Counted from the stretch's first letter, positions 19,272-29,302 are shown. The stretch is 64,000 nt of DNA from Ovoidimarina sp963698645 (GCA_963698645.1 CAVORP010000003.1:1-64000); one strand, 5' to 3'. The notes: generated by a model from the sequence alone, not told the origin. Numbers and translations are program-made.

Positions 19272-20387
19272 TCAACCTGAAAGGGCCGGTTCGGTGGGCT
19301 GCAATTCCATCAGACCGGTTTGCGCCATGGCGATGCTCATCTCGTCGGTCAGCACCTCCCAGATCCGGTCCAGACCTTCCTTTCCAGCCGCGGCGATGGC
19401 GAATTGGAACACGCGCCCGAAGAAGACGAAATTGGCGCCTGAGAGCAGGGCCTTGAGCGCGTCTTCGCCCGAGCGCAAACCGCTGTCGTAGAAGAGCGGG
19501 AAATCCTCGCCGACGGCATTCCGGATAGCGGGCAGAGCCTTGATCGGGGCAGGGGCGCTCTCAAGCTGGCGCGCGCCATGGCTGGAGACCTGTATCGCGT
19601 CAACGCCAGCTTTTTTGAGCGCCACGGCATCTTCAGAATCGAGCACGCCCTTTACCACCAGATTGCCCGGCCACGCGTCGCGCAGTCGGGCGAGGGTGGA
19701 CCAGTCCGCCTTTGCCCGGCTTTCCGTCCGGTCGAAGTCGTAGCCCTCCATTTCGAAATTCGCCATCTGCGGCTTGCCGTTCAGAAGCGTCGAAAGCGAC
19801 CATCGGGGATGCAGGGCGAAATCAACAAACTGGCGTGGGCCGATGCGGAAGGGCATCTTGAAGCCGTGACGCAATTCCCGCGGCCTGCGGCCGACTTCGG
19901 GGACGTCGACGGTCAGCACAAGTGTCTCGTACCCTGCCGCGCGCGCCCGATTCACCAGCTTGAACGACCCGGCGCCGTCACCGCTGAAATAGAGCTGAAA
20001 CCAGGCGTTGCCTTCGGCCATCTCGATCATCCGTTCGAGCGGTGTCGAGGCCACGGTCGAGACTCCGACAGGGATGGAATAGCGCGCGGCGAGCCGGGCG
20101 AAATGCAGGTCCGCGCCCGGTCCGGAGAGGTTGCACATGCCCATGGGCGCGATGCCGAACGGTCGTTCGGCGGTCTTGCCGAACAGAGTGGTGCGAAGCG
20201 ACCGCGCGCTAACATCCCGCAGGATGCGCGGTCGAAGGGTAATCGCGTCAAGGGCGGCCCTGTTGCGCATGGCACCGGTTTCCTGCCCGGCCGCGCCATC
20301 GATATAGTCGAACACCATCCATGGCAGCCTGCGGCGCGCAAGACGTCGCGCGTCTTCGGCGGAATGGATCTGTCCGGCGGCGGTCAT
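19272..20387 (-). CDS. FMN-dependent alpha-hydroxyacid oxidase/dehydrogenase (LldD-like)
   Basis: 371 residues with the complete FMN-dependent alpha-hydroxyacid dehydrogenase fold: FDYIDGAAGQE near the N-terminus, RPFGIAPMG, WFQLYFSGD, LTVDVPEVGRRPRELR, LVVKGVLDSEDA, then VSSHGARQLE carrying the catalytic His (usual form SNHGGRQLD), and DSGLRSGEDALKAL. It oxidises 2-hydroxyacids such as lactate, glycolate or mandelate. As last gene of the minus-strand TRAP/HisD/dehydrogenase operon it probably oxidises a hydroxyacid intermediate of that pathway. Substrate unknown. Confidence 0.9.
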   Translation of the reverse strand: MTAAGQIHSAEDARRLARRRLPWMVFDYIDGAAGQETGAMRNRAALDAITLRPRILRDVSARSLRTTLFGKTAERPFGIAPMGMCNLSGPGADLHFARLAARYSIPVGVSTVASTPLERMIEMAEGNAWFQLYFSGDGAGSFKLVNRARAAGYETLVLTVDVPEVGRRPRELRHGFKMPFRIGPRQFVDFALHPRWSLSTLLNGKPQMANFEMEGYDFDRTESRAKADWSTLARLRDAWPGNLVVKGVLDSEDAVALKKAGVDAIQVSSHGARQLESAPAPIKALPAIRNAVGEDFPLFYDSGLRSGEDALKALLSGANFVFFGRVFQFAIAAAGKEGLDRIWEVLTDEMSIAMAQTGLMELQPTEPALSG

Positions 20388-20390
20388 CCG

Positions 20391-20803
20391 TCAGGATGCT
20401 TCGCGATGCACATGCACTGCGCAATCGGCGTGGCGAACGACGCGGGCGGCGGTCGAGCCCAGGAAATAGTCACTGAGCCCTGGCTTGTGCGAACCGATGA
20501 TGATGCATTCGATACCATTCTCTCGGGCAAAGTCGATGATCGTGCGGGCGGAATGCCCTTTGACGATCCGCGGCGTCACATCGGGAAGGTTGGCAACCTT
20601 CTCCCGAAGTTGTCGTGCGCGCCGTCAAAACCGGCCTTGACCGCCTCTTCGTCGAGGTAGGCGCTGACGGACCCCTGAGGTGCTTCATAGACATGGAGGG
20701 CGATGATTTCTCCATCTGCGGCCTTGAGCGCCTGTGCGATCTCCAGTGTTTGTGGCGAAATGCCATGATCGAGAGCCATCGGAACGAGAATCTTCTTGTA
20801 CAT
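20391..20803 (-). pseudogene. Universal stress protein UspA family, one frameshift
   Basis: Starts MYKKILVPMALDHG at 20803 and ends GSTAARVVRHADCAVHVHREAS at 20391. The frame breaks near 20620, where a one-base change turns the linker before VTPRIVKG. The nucleotide-binding GSHKPG and GSTAARVV motifs are present. Usp genes often accompany TRAP transporters, and it sits in the TRAP operon, three bases from the LldD-like gene. Probably intact in the organism. Confidence 0.85.
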
Positions 20804-20832
20804 CTGCCGTTTCCTTCAATCGGATGGGCCTC

Positions 20833-21818
20833 TCAGGCCCAGGGGTCGAGAATGATCTTGGGGGCCGCCACGAGACCCTGCGCGCAAGTCCTTGAACGCT
20901 TGCCATCCCTCCGACAGGGCGCGGGTCTCGAACCAGTCGAGCGGGCCAAGGCGGCCGTCGAAGATCGCCCCAGCAGTGTCCCGGAAGTCCTGCGCGGTAT
21001 AGGTGTAGGTGCCGATAAAGGTGATTTCCTGAAGCGTCATCCGACGAATATCGAGCCCGCCTGTATCCTCGCCCAGACCCACATGGGCAATCACCCCGCC
21101 CGGTATGGCGCTGGTCGAGGCCATGGCGCGGGTCGCGGCATATCCGACAGCGTCGATGACGATCGGAAACGCACCCTCTGCCTCGGCCACGATGGTCGAT
21201 CCGAAAGCTCTCGTCAGAACAGTCGCGACGGTGGGCGCTGGGCTCGACGATCGTCACGTCGACGACACCCATGGCCCGCAGGGCAAGGGCCGCCGCCAGC
21301 CCGATCGCACCTCCGCCGATCACGAGCGCGGCTGGGCTCGATCCCGGGATGGAGCGCGCCAAGCGCCAGTCGCGCGGCATGCCAACTGACCGCAAGGGGT
21401 TCGGCAAGGGCGGCCTTGTCGAGCGGGACGTCTTCGGGCACCTCGACAAGGTTGCGCTCGGGCATCGAGATGAACTGGGCAAATGCGCCTTCGCGGGGCT
21501 GCATCGAGATGATCTGACGTGTGGGGCATAGGTTCTCGCGGCCTGTGGCGCAGGCCGGACAGGTGCCACAGGTGACCAGCGGATTGACCGTGACGCGTGC
21601 GCCGTCGCGGGGGCCGCCCATGATCGGTTCCGGCGGCCTCATGGCCCAGGATCAGCGGCGCGGGACGGCGTGCGTCATGACCCAGATAGGCATGCATGTC
21701 AGAGCCGCAGATGCCCACCGAGGCGACCCGGATCAAGGCCTCGCCCGCGCGCGGGCTCGGGGTCTGGCACATCGCGATAGGCGAGCGTTTCGACGTCCTC
21801 ATAGACAAGAGCCTTCAT
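20833..21818 (-). pseudogene. Zinc-dependent medium-chain dehydrogenase, several frameshifts
   Basis: Starts MKALVYEDVETLAYRD at 21818 and ends APKIILDPWA at 20833, but in at least four frame pieces. Visible motifs are GICGSDMHAYLGHD (catalytic zinc Cys), LILGHEAAG, the structural-zinc cluster CGTCPACATGRENLC, and GGGAIGLAAALALRAMG (NAD-binding). The pattern fits the sorbitol/idonate/threonine dehydrogenase branch. Its ATG overlaps the SDR stop (ATGA), so the two are coupled. It presumably oxidises a hydroxyl of the substrate imported by the upstream TRAP system. The density of single-base shifts suggests sequence error. Confidence 0.8.
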
Positions 21819-22577
21819 TTCGCGGTGAACCCCCCGTCGACCATCAGGACCTGACCGGTGACATAGGCCGAGGCCTCTGAACACAGAAACAGAAGCGGGC
21901 CGTCCAGATCTTCCAGCCGACCGTTGCGGCCGCAGACAGGTCTGCGCGGCATTGCGCGCCGCGCGGTCCGGGTCGGAAAACACCGCCTCGGTCAGTTCGG
22001 TCGGAAAGAACCCCGGGCCGATCGCATTGGCGGTGATGCCATCGCGCGACCATGCCTCGGCCATGGCGCGGGTCAATTGGCCGATCCCTGCCTTGGTCGC
22101 GCCATAGGCGATGCCGCCGGGAAAGGCGCGGTTGTCTGGAGCGAGGCGAAATTGACGATCCGCCCCCAGCCCTTTGCCCGCATCGCAGGCACGAGCGCCT
22201 GGCTGAGAAAGAACGGCGCCGTGAGGTTCAGCGCAACGGTCCGATCCCAGCCGTCGGGTGTCACATCGTCGGCGGCCTCACGAGTGTTGATACCAGCGGC
22301 ATGCACGACGATATCCGGCGCGCCGAACGGGGCCGAGATCGCTCTGGTCAGCGCGGCAAGGCCGCTCGCGGTCGGCCACATCCGCCACATGAATAGCCGC
22401 GTTGGCCCCGATCTCGGCCTTCCAGTCCTGCAATGCGTCTCTGCGACGGGCGACGCCCACGACCTGTGCGCCCGCAGCCGCAAGGATCGTGGCGGCGCGC
22501 CGGCCCAGACCGGAACTGGCCCCGGTGACGCAGGCGACGCGACCGGTCAGATCGAACAGGTCGCGCGGGTCAGCCAT
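21815..22577 (-). pseudogene. Short-chain dehydrogenase/reductase, several frameshifts
   Basis: Starts MADPRDLFDLTGRVACVTGASSGLG at 22577, the Rossmann TGxxxGxG. AAGINTREA (NAG-like), the VNFASL serine strand, the YGATKAG catalytic Tyr-Lys (restored frame) and a C-terminal YVTGQVLMVDGGFTAK complete a classical SDR of about 250 residues. At least three frame changes interrupt it. The stop overlaps the next gene by ATGA. The substrate is unknown; it belongs to the HisD/TRAP operon. Confidence 0.8.
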
Positions 22578-23880
22578 CTGCCGAGTCAGGTCGAAATTTT
22601 CACCCGGGAAATACTTGGCCAGCCGCACATCCGCGGCACGGGCGTGACCCTCCATCCCTTCCAGCCGGGCGATCCGCGCGGTCGCTTCGGCCACGGGTTT
22701 CGACCCTTCGCGCGTGGCACGCTGCCACGTCACGATCTTCATGTACTTGTGCACGCTCAGACCGCCGGTGTAGCTGGCCGCGCCCGAGGTCGGCAGCACG
22801 TGGTTCGTGCCGGTGGCCTTGTCGCCATAGGAAACGGTCGTTTCTTCGCCCAGAAACAGCGAGCCGTAGCAGGTCAGCCGCTTCAGCCACCAATCGAGAT
22901 CCGCGGCCTGCACGGTCAGATGCTCGGGCGCGTATTCGTCGGAGGTCGCGGCCATCTCTTCGCGGTCTGCGCAGAGGATCACCTCGGCATAGTCGCGCCA
23001 TGCGGCGGTGGCGTTCTCGCGGTTCAGTTCGGGCAGATCGTCGATCAGCTCGGGCACCATCGGCCATGACCTTTTCCGCCAGCGCGCGGTCATCGGTCAC
23101 CAGCCAGACCGGCGAGTTGTAGCCATGCTCGGCCTGGCTGACGAGATCGGTCGCGACGATATGCGCATCGGCAGCCTTGTCGGCGAGGATCAGGCTGTCG
23201 GTCGGGCCCGCGATCATGTCGATGCCGACACGGCCAAAGAGGATACGCTTGGCTTCGGCCACGAACTGGTTTCCGGGGCCGACCAGGATGTTGGCCTTCG
23301 GCAGGCCGAACAGGCCGAATGTCATCGCCGCGACACCCTGAACGCCGCCCATCGCCAGGATCTTGTCGGCACCGCAGATATGCGCGGCATAGACGATCGC
23401 CGGGGCGACCCCGACGTCCGGGCGCGGCGGCGAACAGGCGGTGATATGGCGGCATCCGGCCACCTTGGCGGTGGTCACCGTCATGATGGCGCTGGCGATA
23501 TGGCTGTAGCGCCCACCGGGCACATAGCAGCCCGCCGCATCGACCGGGATCGCCTTTTGCCCGGCGATCATGCCCGGCACGATCTCGATCTCGATATCCG
23601 AGACGGTCGCCTTCTGCATCTCGGCAAAGCGGCTCACGTTGTCATGGGCGAACTGGATGTCCTGCTTGAGCTTCTCGGGAACCAAGCGCACAGGCGGCGT
23701 CGATCTCTCCTGCGACAGCAGGATGCTGCCGTCGTAACTGTCGAACTTCTGGGCGTATTCCAGCGCCTTCGCATCACCGCCCGCCTCGATATCGGCAAGG
23801 ATGTTCTTGACCGTCTCGTGCACTTCGGACGCATCCGATTTCGCGGTCAAGCTGGCCTTCTTGAGGTATTCGCGCGGCAT
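22570..23880 (-). pseudogene. Histidinol-dehydrogenase family enzyme (HisD paralogue), one or two frameshifts
   Basis: Starts MPREYLKKASL at 23880; motifs include VPGGRYSHIASAIMTV, GADKILAMGGVQGVAAMTFG, LVGPGNQFVAEAKR, GRVGIDMIAGPTDSLI and AEHGYNSP, the HisD NAD and zinc regions. An extra base near 23062 shifts the frame. The repaired protein ends near 22570, where a TGA overlaps the SDR start. A context with a TRAP system and two other dehydrogenases, and no his genes, makes true histidinol dehydrogenase unlikely. HisD paralogues include sulfopropanediol 3-dehydrogenase (HpsN), which is one candidate; I would not assign it without a tree. Confidence 0.82.
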
Positions 23881-23890
23881 CGGTGTCGTC

Positions 23891-25224
23891 CTACTTGTAG
23901 ATTTCCGGGAGCAGAGTGGTCGAGATTGCGGGCACATAGGCGATGAACAACACCACCACCAGCATGCCAAGCACAAACGGAACGGCCCGCGCCGCGATCT
24001 TCAGGATGGATTCGCCGGTGATCCCGGACACCACGAACAGGTTGAGACCGAGCGGCGGCGTGATGAAGCCGACGCCCAGCGCGGTGATCATCATGATGCA
24101 GAACTGAATTTCGTTCATGCCGATATTGTCGGCCAGCGGTTTCAGGATCGGCGCAAGGATCACGATGTTCGGCGTCGTTTCCATCACGCAGCCGGCGGCG
24201 ATCAGGATGCCGATCATCATCAGGATCAGGATATAGGGCTCGTCGGTCAGCGACGGTGACCGATGTGACGAAACCCTGCGGCACACCCATGATCGCAAGC
24301 GCCTCGGCCAAGCGGAGCAGAGAAGGCGATGATCGGCAGGATGACGCCGTTCACCTTGGCCGAGCTGATCAGCATCGCCGGGAAGTCGGCAAGCTTCAGC
24401 GTGCCAAGGATGAAGCCCATGATGATGGTGACGACGACGGCCGTCGCACCGGCCTCGGTCGGCGTCAGCCGGCCCGAGAAGATGCCGTAGAAGATGATGC
24501 CCGGGCACGATGAAGGCATACCAGCCCGACTTCAGCGATTTCCCGAGATTGCCGAGCCATTCGGCAAAGCTCATGTTGCCGCCGCCTTCGTAGGCGTAGA
24601 TGCGGTTCACGATGATGTTGGTGATCAGGATCGAGACCAGGATCGCGATACCCGGGATCAGCGCGGCAAGGAACAGGGTCGAGGCGGATATGCCCAGCAC
24701 AAGGCCGATGATGATATAGGCGATGGACGGGCGGGATCAGGATGCCGGTACAGGCACCCGCGGCGACCAGCGCACAGGCATAGGGGCGGGGATAGCCGCT
24801 TTCGACCAGCCGCGCGATGGTCATCCGACCCACTGCCGCAGCGCCTGCCGCGTCAGAGCCCGAGATCGCGGCGAACATGCCGCAGACCAGAACCGTGGCC
24901 GACCCGAACCCGCCCTTGGCAAAGCAGGTCAGCGCTTCGGCCACGTCGAGGAACTTTCGCGACAGGCCCGGTGCGCACCAGCACGTCGCCGGTCAGGATG
25001 AAAAGCGGCACGGCGGTCAGCGCGAAGGCGTCGATGCCGGTAAACAGGCTTTCGCCGACAAGGCTGAGCGGCAGGTCGCCCGACATCACCAGCATCGAGA
25101 TCGCGGCCGCGCCGATGGCCGCCCAGACCGGCACCGCCAGCGCGATCAGGCCAACGAAGATGATGACGGGAAGATAGAAATCCCAGCCAAGCTCGACCGT
25201 CTGATTAAGTGTGTTCCAAAGCAT
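23891..25224 (-). pseudogene. TRAP transporter large permease (DctM), several one-base insertions
   Basis: From ATG 25224 (MLWNTLNQTVELGWDFYLP) the protein shows the DctM pattern: PLFILTGDVLVRTG, the loop SGSDAAGAAAVGRM, IPPSIAYI, IVPGIIFYGIFSGRLTPTEAGA, VMETTPNIVILAPIL and ALGVGFITPPLGLNLFVVSGI, with about 12 membrane helices. At least four extra bases (near 24955, 24735, 24495 and 24253) break the frame; each correction restores a perfectly conserved motif. It is the ion-coupled permease of a solute importer, working with the DctQ and DctP genes upstream. Confidence 0.88.
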
Positions 25225-25235
25225 GTCGGTGTCCC

Positions 25236-25750
25236 TCAATCAAACAGCTTGTCGCCTTCGTAGACGGGTGTGCCGTCTCGCAAGGACCGGAAATCGCGAA
25301 GGAAGGATTGCATCAGCCGCCAGATCATCAGGGCGAACCCGATCGGCACCGCCATCAGGAACCAGACCTTGGAGATGCGCAGCCCGTCGGTCACCGAGCC
25401 GAACTTCGCCGACACATGCACCGTCTCCAGCGACCAGTAGAGCGCGATGATCGCGACGCCGAACATGACCAGATCGCCGAAGATATAGAGCAGCGCCTTC
25501 GGCCGTGGCCCGATGTAATGCATGATCACGTCGATGCGGATATGGGCGCGTTCCTTGACGGCCGCGGCGGCGCCGATCCAGGCGAGATAGATGAAGGAAT
25601 AGCGCACGATCTCTTCGCCCCAGATCGAGGAATAGGAAAAGATTTCGCGGCGCAGCACTTCGATCGCCATCGTGATGACCAGCATCACGTAGAACGACCA
25701 GAAGCAGCCAGCGTTCGGCATTGCGGTCTATTCGGCGCAAGAATGTCCAT
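25236..25750 (-). pseudogene. TRAP transporter small permease (DctQ), frameshifted near the start
   Basis: From 25750 the repaired start is MDILRRIDRNAERWLLLV, followed by FYVMLVITMAIEVLRREIF and the EEIVRYSFIYLAWIGAA helix, typical of DctQ. The long part from 25721 is intact: four membrane helices and an acidic C-terminus. Two extra bases lie near 25744 and 25706. It lies between DctP and DctM and encodes the membrane subunit joining them. Confidence 0.87.
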
Positions 25751-25865
25751 GGCTCGTCCCTTCGATGGGCACAGAGCCGACAGGTCACGCAGCAATGCGC
25801 GCGCCGGATCGTCTGATTTCTGAAAGAAAGTGGCGGCGGGCGCCGTGACGGCGCCCGCCAGTGAC

Positions 25866-27019
25866 GTCAGGCGTCGTGGACGTAGTAGTTGCCCATCGTG
25901 CCTGCCGCTTCTTCCAGTCTTGGCGAAGGCGTCCATGGACCCGGCAAGTTCGATCTTGAACTCGTCCCATTCCGGACGCTGGTAGCCACCGGCTTCTTGC
26001 CATTCGGCAAGCTGATCGTCGCTCAGCGAGTGGAATTCGACACCGGCCTTGGCACAGTTCGGCCATCGCATAGGCGCGGGCCGACGGCACCTTGGCAAGG
26101 TTCTGATGCGCGGTCATTTCAGAAGCCCACATCGATGCCTTCCTGAACGTCGGCAGGCATCGAGTTGAACCATTCGAGGTTACAGGAATAGACCTGACTG
26201 TCCGGCACGGCCTGGGTGAAGGTCACGTGGCTCAGGATGTCCTTGAAGCCGAAGACGTAGAGCGCGCCGACCGACGGATCGAGCGCATCGGCCACGCCCT
26301 GCTTGATCGCCGACGGTGTTTCGCCCCAGGCCACCGGCGTCGGGTTGGCGCCGACCATGCGGTAGTACTGCTGCAGCATCTTCGATCCAGGAACGCGGAA
26401 TTTGACGCCTGCCAGATCGCTGGGGGTCATGACTGCGCCTGCGCCACCCTTGCGAACGGCGACGACGCGCGGGTCGATGTTGACGTAGAACAGGGCCTTG
26501 AAGCCCGTGGCTTCGACCTTCGGATGCACTTCGGAGTTCCAGAAGTCGGAATTCACGAGGTTGGTGAAACGCTGGTTGGAGCCGCAGAGATACGGCATGT
26601 TGATCAGGTCAACGGCGGACGCAAAGGGCGCGAAGTTGGACAGCGAGTGCTGCGCCGCCTGAATCGTGCCGCCCTGTACCGCCTGCACCAGCGCACCGCC
26701 CGCACCCAGCTGACCGCCGGGGGCCAGCTTGACATAGACCTTGCCGTTGGTGGCGTTCTGGATGTTTTCCTTGAGGTCCAGCTGCATGATCGGATAGCTG
26801 CGCGATGCGCCCAGCACATAGGCGGTGGCGATCGTCATGATGTGATCGGCGGCGGCTTCGCGCTCGCGCTCTTCGTTGTGCGGTCTGCGCGACCGCTTCG
26901 GACGACCACAGCATTCCGCCGGCACCGGCAACCATTGCCGCGGTGAAGCCGCCGGTTGCCGTCAGCTTCAGAAAATTGCGGCGCTCTGCCGACGCGAGTT
27001 CCTTCTTGTCCTTGTCCAT
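25866..27019 (-). pseudogene. TRAP transporter periplasmic solute receptor (DctP-like), frameshifted
   Basis: MDKDKKELASAERRNFLKLTATGGF is a twin-arginine-type signal, unusual but known for TRAP receptors. The body (YPIMQLDLKENIQNATNGKV, LAPGGQLGAGG, YLCGSNQRFTNLVN, VPGSKMLQQYYRMVGANPTP, WGETPSAIKQGVADALDP) is a DctP fold with the conserved VPGSK-type Arg/Lys-loop variant. Frame breaks occur near 26880, and three between 26115 and 25920; the protein ends NYYVHDA at 25866. First permease-system gene after the small membrane ORF. Ligand unknown, probably an acidic hydroxylated compound. Confidence 0.86.
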
Positions 27020-27042
27020 TGCATCTCCTCCCTAATGGACCA

Positions 27043-27228
27043 TTAGCCGCCGCTCTTGTTCTTGCGGTCGGCCTCTTCTTTCAGAATTGCGACGACGAAC
27101 AGGATCGACGCCGCAAACAGAACCAGCATTTCGCCGACATCACCCAGAAACGCGCTGCCCGCGAAAGCGCCCAAGGCAACATTCGCGAAATAGACGACAA
27201 AGACTGCGATCGAAGCGGCAAGCAACAT
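27043..27228 (-). CDS. Small two-helix membrane protein of the TRAP operon
   Basis: 61 residues with two hydrophobic helices (LLAASIAVFVVYFANVALG and MLVLFAASILFVVAILK) and a charged tail EEADRKNKSGG. It is the first gene of the minus-strand operon, 23 bp upstream of the TRAP receptor and directly behind the LacI-type operators. Similar tiny membrane ORFs precede some Rhodobacteraceae TRAP operons; function unknown. Confidence 0.75.
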   Translation of the reverse strand: MLLAASIAVFVVYFANVALGAFAGSAFLGDVGEMLVLFAASILFVVAILKEEADRKNKSGG

Positions 27229-27262
27229 GGGTATGACCTCGAATGGATCGTTGTAAGTTCAG

Positions 27263-27299
27263 TGTAAGCGCTTACATTGATCTTTTGCAAGCGCTTACA
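27263..27299. promoter_or_regulatory. Twin LacI-type palindromic operators
   Basis: TGTAAGCGCTTACA at 27263-27276 is a perfect 14-bp palindrome with the central CG typical of LacI-family sites. A second copy, TGCAAGCGCTTACA, sits at 27286-27299 with its centre 23 bp away, about two helical turns, so both face the same side of DNA. They lie between the divergent lacI-type gene and the TRAP operon and probably repress both. Confidence 0.88.
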
Positions 27300-27370
27300 T
27301 TTTGGGCAGAGTTGTGTAGATAAAGTGATAGGTAATCTGTTGGACTAGAAATGATAAATTGGTTTTGACC

Positions 27371-28411
27371 ATGGCGCAGGCTCGATCCGTCCCTACGCTT
27401 GATGATGTCGCCAGGACCGCTGGAGTGTCCACGGCAACCGTTTCACGCTGCCTGAATGCGCCGCATCGAGTCGTCGAAAGCACGCGGAAACGGGTGCTGA
27501 GCGCGGTGGAGGAACTGGGCTATACGCCGAATTTCGGCGCACGCGTGATGGCGGCCAAGCGGACGTTCACCATCGGGGCGATCATTCCGACCATGGAAAA
27601 CGCCATTTTCGCGCGTGGGCTTCAGGCCTTTCAGGAAGAGCTTCACAAACGGCAGTATACCCTTCTGGTGGCGAGTTCCGCCTATCGGCCCGACGTCGAA
27701 CAGGAACAGATCCGCGCGCTTGTGGCTCGGGGCGCGGATGGCCTGTTGCTCATCGGGCATGATCGCGACCCGGCCATATACGATTACCTGAGACGGCAGA
27801 ATGTTCCCGTCCTTGTCGCGTGGTCGGTATCCGCCGAGCGATCGCAACCATCGGTAGGCTTCGACAATCGTGCCTCGATGCGCGCTCTCGCCGAGGAGGT
27901 GCTAAAGCGCGGCCACAGGCAGATCGGGCTCATCTCGGGCTTTTCGAAGGGCAACGATCGGGCGCGGCAGCGGATCCAGGGGGTCCGGGATGCGATGGAG
28001 GCCGCAGGTCAAGATCCTGATGCGCTGACCCTCATCGAAACGACATATGAGATCGAGAGCGGTGCCGATGCCTTTGACCAACTCATGACGGCAGCCCCGC
28101 CGCCCACCGTTCTGATGTGCGGCAACGACGTTCTGGCTGTCGGAGCGTTGCGTCGCGCGCGCGAGCGGGGGTTCGAGGTGCCGCGCGACATTTCGATAAC
28201 GGGGTTCGACGATATCGAACTTGCCCGGATCGTGAGCCCGCAACTGACGACCGTTCACGTCCCACATCGCGAGATGGGGCGTCTGGCCGCCTGCGATCTG
28301 ATCGACATGATCGAGAACGATGGCGCGGGCCGGGTCTTTGAGCTGGAGGCAACGGTGCGGATCAGGGAGTCGCTGAGCGCGCCGAAAGACAGATCCGGCG
28401 TGACGGCATAG
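27371..28411 (+). CDS. LacI-family transcriptional repressor of the TRAP/HisD operon
   Basis: 346 residues from ATG 27371 (a TTG 12 bases upstream is in frame but less likely). The HTH reads PTLDDVARTAGVSTATVSRCLN with hinge helix PNFGARVMAAKR. It is followed by a periplasmic-binding-like sensor domain (IGAIIPTMENAIFARGL, VGFDNRASM, MCGNDVLAVGALRRA, ITGFDDIELARIVSPQLTTV). It is divergent from the catabolic operon with two palindromes between them, so autoregulation and inducer-controlled repression are likely. The inducer is probably the TRAP substrate or a product. Confidence 0.93.
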   Translation: MAQARSVPTLDDVARTAGVSTATVSRCLNAPHRVVESTRKRVLSAVEELGYTPNFGARVMAAKRTFTIGAIIPTMENAIFARGLQAFQEELHKRQYTLLVASSAYRPDVEQEQIRALVARGADGLLLIGHDRDPAIYDYLRRQNVPVLVAWSVSAERSQPSVGFDNRASMRALAEEVLKRGHRQIGLISGFSKGNDRARQRIQGVRDAMEAAGQDPDALTLIETTYEIESGADAFDQLMTAAPPPTVLMCGNDVLAVGALRRARERGFEVPRDISITGFDDIELARIVSPQLTTVHVPHREMGRLAACDLIDMIENDGAGRVFELEATVRIRESLSAPKDRSGVTA

Positions 28412-28445
28412 GGCCAGGCGTTCGACCCGGCCCCATTCCCATGGC

Positions 28446-29132
28446 TCAGGTGACGGAAACCGTCAGAGTACCAAGGCCGTCGACCGCCAGTTCCATCACG
28501 TCGCCCTTCGAGACCGGGCCAACGCCCGACGGTGTTCCGGAAAGAATGACATCGCCCGGCGCCAGTTCGAAATATTCCGACAGGTACGAGATCATTTCCG
28601 GCACCTTCCAGATCATCTGGTTCAGGTCGCCTTTCTGCTTGAGGTCGCCATTGACCTTGAGGGTAATGCTGCCGCTATCGAGATGGCCGGTTTCGACAAC
28701 GGGATGGACCGGACCCACCGGTGCGGACCGCTCGAACGCCTTGCCGATCTCCCACGGGCGCCCCGCCTTCTTCATTTCGCCCTGAAGATCGCGGCGGGTC
28801 ATGTCGAGCGCCAGTGCGTATCCAAAGACATGATCCAGGGCCTGTTCCACGGGAATGTTGGTACCGCCCGATTTGAGCATCACGGCAACTTCCGCTTCGT
28901 GGTGCACATCGGATGTATGGGGAGGGTAGGGAAACTCGCCTGACGAATCGAGATTGTTCGGGTTCTTCTGAAAAAAGAACGGATCCTCGCGGTCGGGATC
29001 GTGGCCCATCTCTATGGCGTGGGCCGCGTAATTTCGGCCGATGCAGTACACCCGGCGCACGGGGAACATGGCGTCGGTGCCGACAATTGGCAGCGCCACG
29101 ACAGGTGGGATCTCGATGGCATATTGGGTCAT
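28446..29132 (-). CDS. Fumarylacetoacetate hydrolase (FAH) family protein
   Basis: 228 residues with the FAH catalytic and metal-site signature: YCIGRNYAAHAIEMG, FFFQKNPNNLD, HHEAEVAVML, YALALDMTRRDLQ, KAFERSAPVGP, GDVILSGTPSGVGPV. Bacterial members hydrolyse C-C bonds (fumarylpyruvate, acylpyruvates) or decarboxylate oxaloacetate. Expected Mg ligands (E in HHEAE, D in LDMTRRD) are present. It is convergent with the LacI gene and divergent from a FadR-type regulator with a shared 170-bp intergenic region, so it may be controlled by that regulator. It could serve ring-cleavage products made elsewhere. Confidence 0.9.
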   Translation of the reverse strand: MTQYAIEIPPVVALPIVGTDAMFPVRRVYCIGRNYAAHAIEMGHDPDREDPFFFQKNPNNLDSSGEFPYPPHTSDVHHEAEVAVMLKSGGTNIPVEQALDHVFGYALALDMTRRDLQGEMKKAGRPWEIGKAFERSAPVGPVHPVVETGHLDSGSITLKVNGDLKQKGDLNQMIWKVPEMISYLSEYFELAPGDVILSGTPSGVGPVSKGDVMELAVDGLGTLTVSVT

Positions 29133-29274
29133 TTGTTCCTCCGTTCGTCGCTATGGTTTCGCGAAGGTCTAGCCCAGCGATCCCTTCGGAGCAATCGCAA
29201 CCAATATCATTTAGGAAAAGATTTCTGTTGATTGATGTGGGCTAATAACCACAATATACAGAAATCGGGCCACG

Positions 29275-29288
29275 ATTGGTCAACCAAT
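29275..29288. promoter_or_regulatory. FadR/GntR-type operator
   Basis: ATTGGTCAACCAAT, two perfect 6-bp arms with a CA spacer, matches the TGGTnnACCA-like consensus of FadR-subfamily regulators. It lies 14 bp upstream of the ATG of the GntR gene in the intergenic region shared with the FAH gene. An in-frame TTG inside the palindrome is therefore rejected as the start. Confidence 0.8.
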
Positions 29289-29302
29289 TCTGGGTTTCGG
29301 AT

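Noticed and set aside
22570..23880. Annotating the HisD-like gene as histidinol dehydrogenase (hisD)
   Set aside because: It sits in a TRAP/dehydrogenase operon without his genes; a catabolic paralogue is more likely.
29276..29302. TTG start nine codons upstream for the GntR gene
   Set aside because: It lies inside the operator palindrome and lacks an SD; ATG 29303 fits family alignments.
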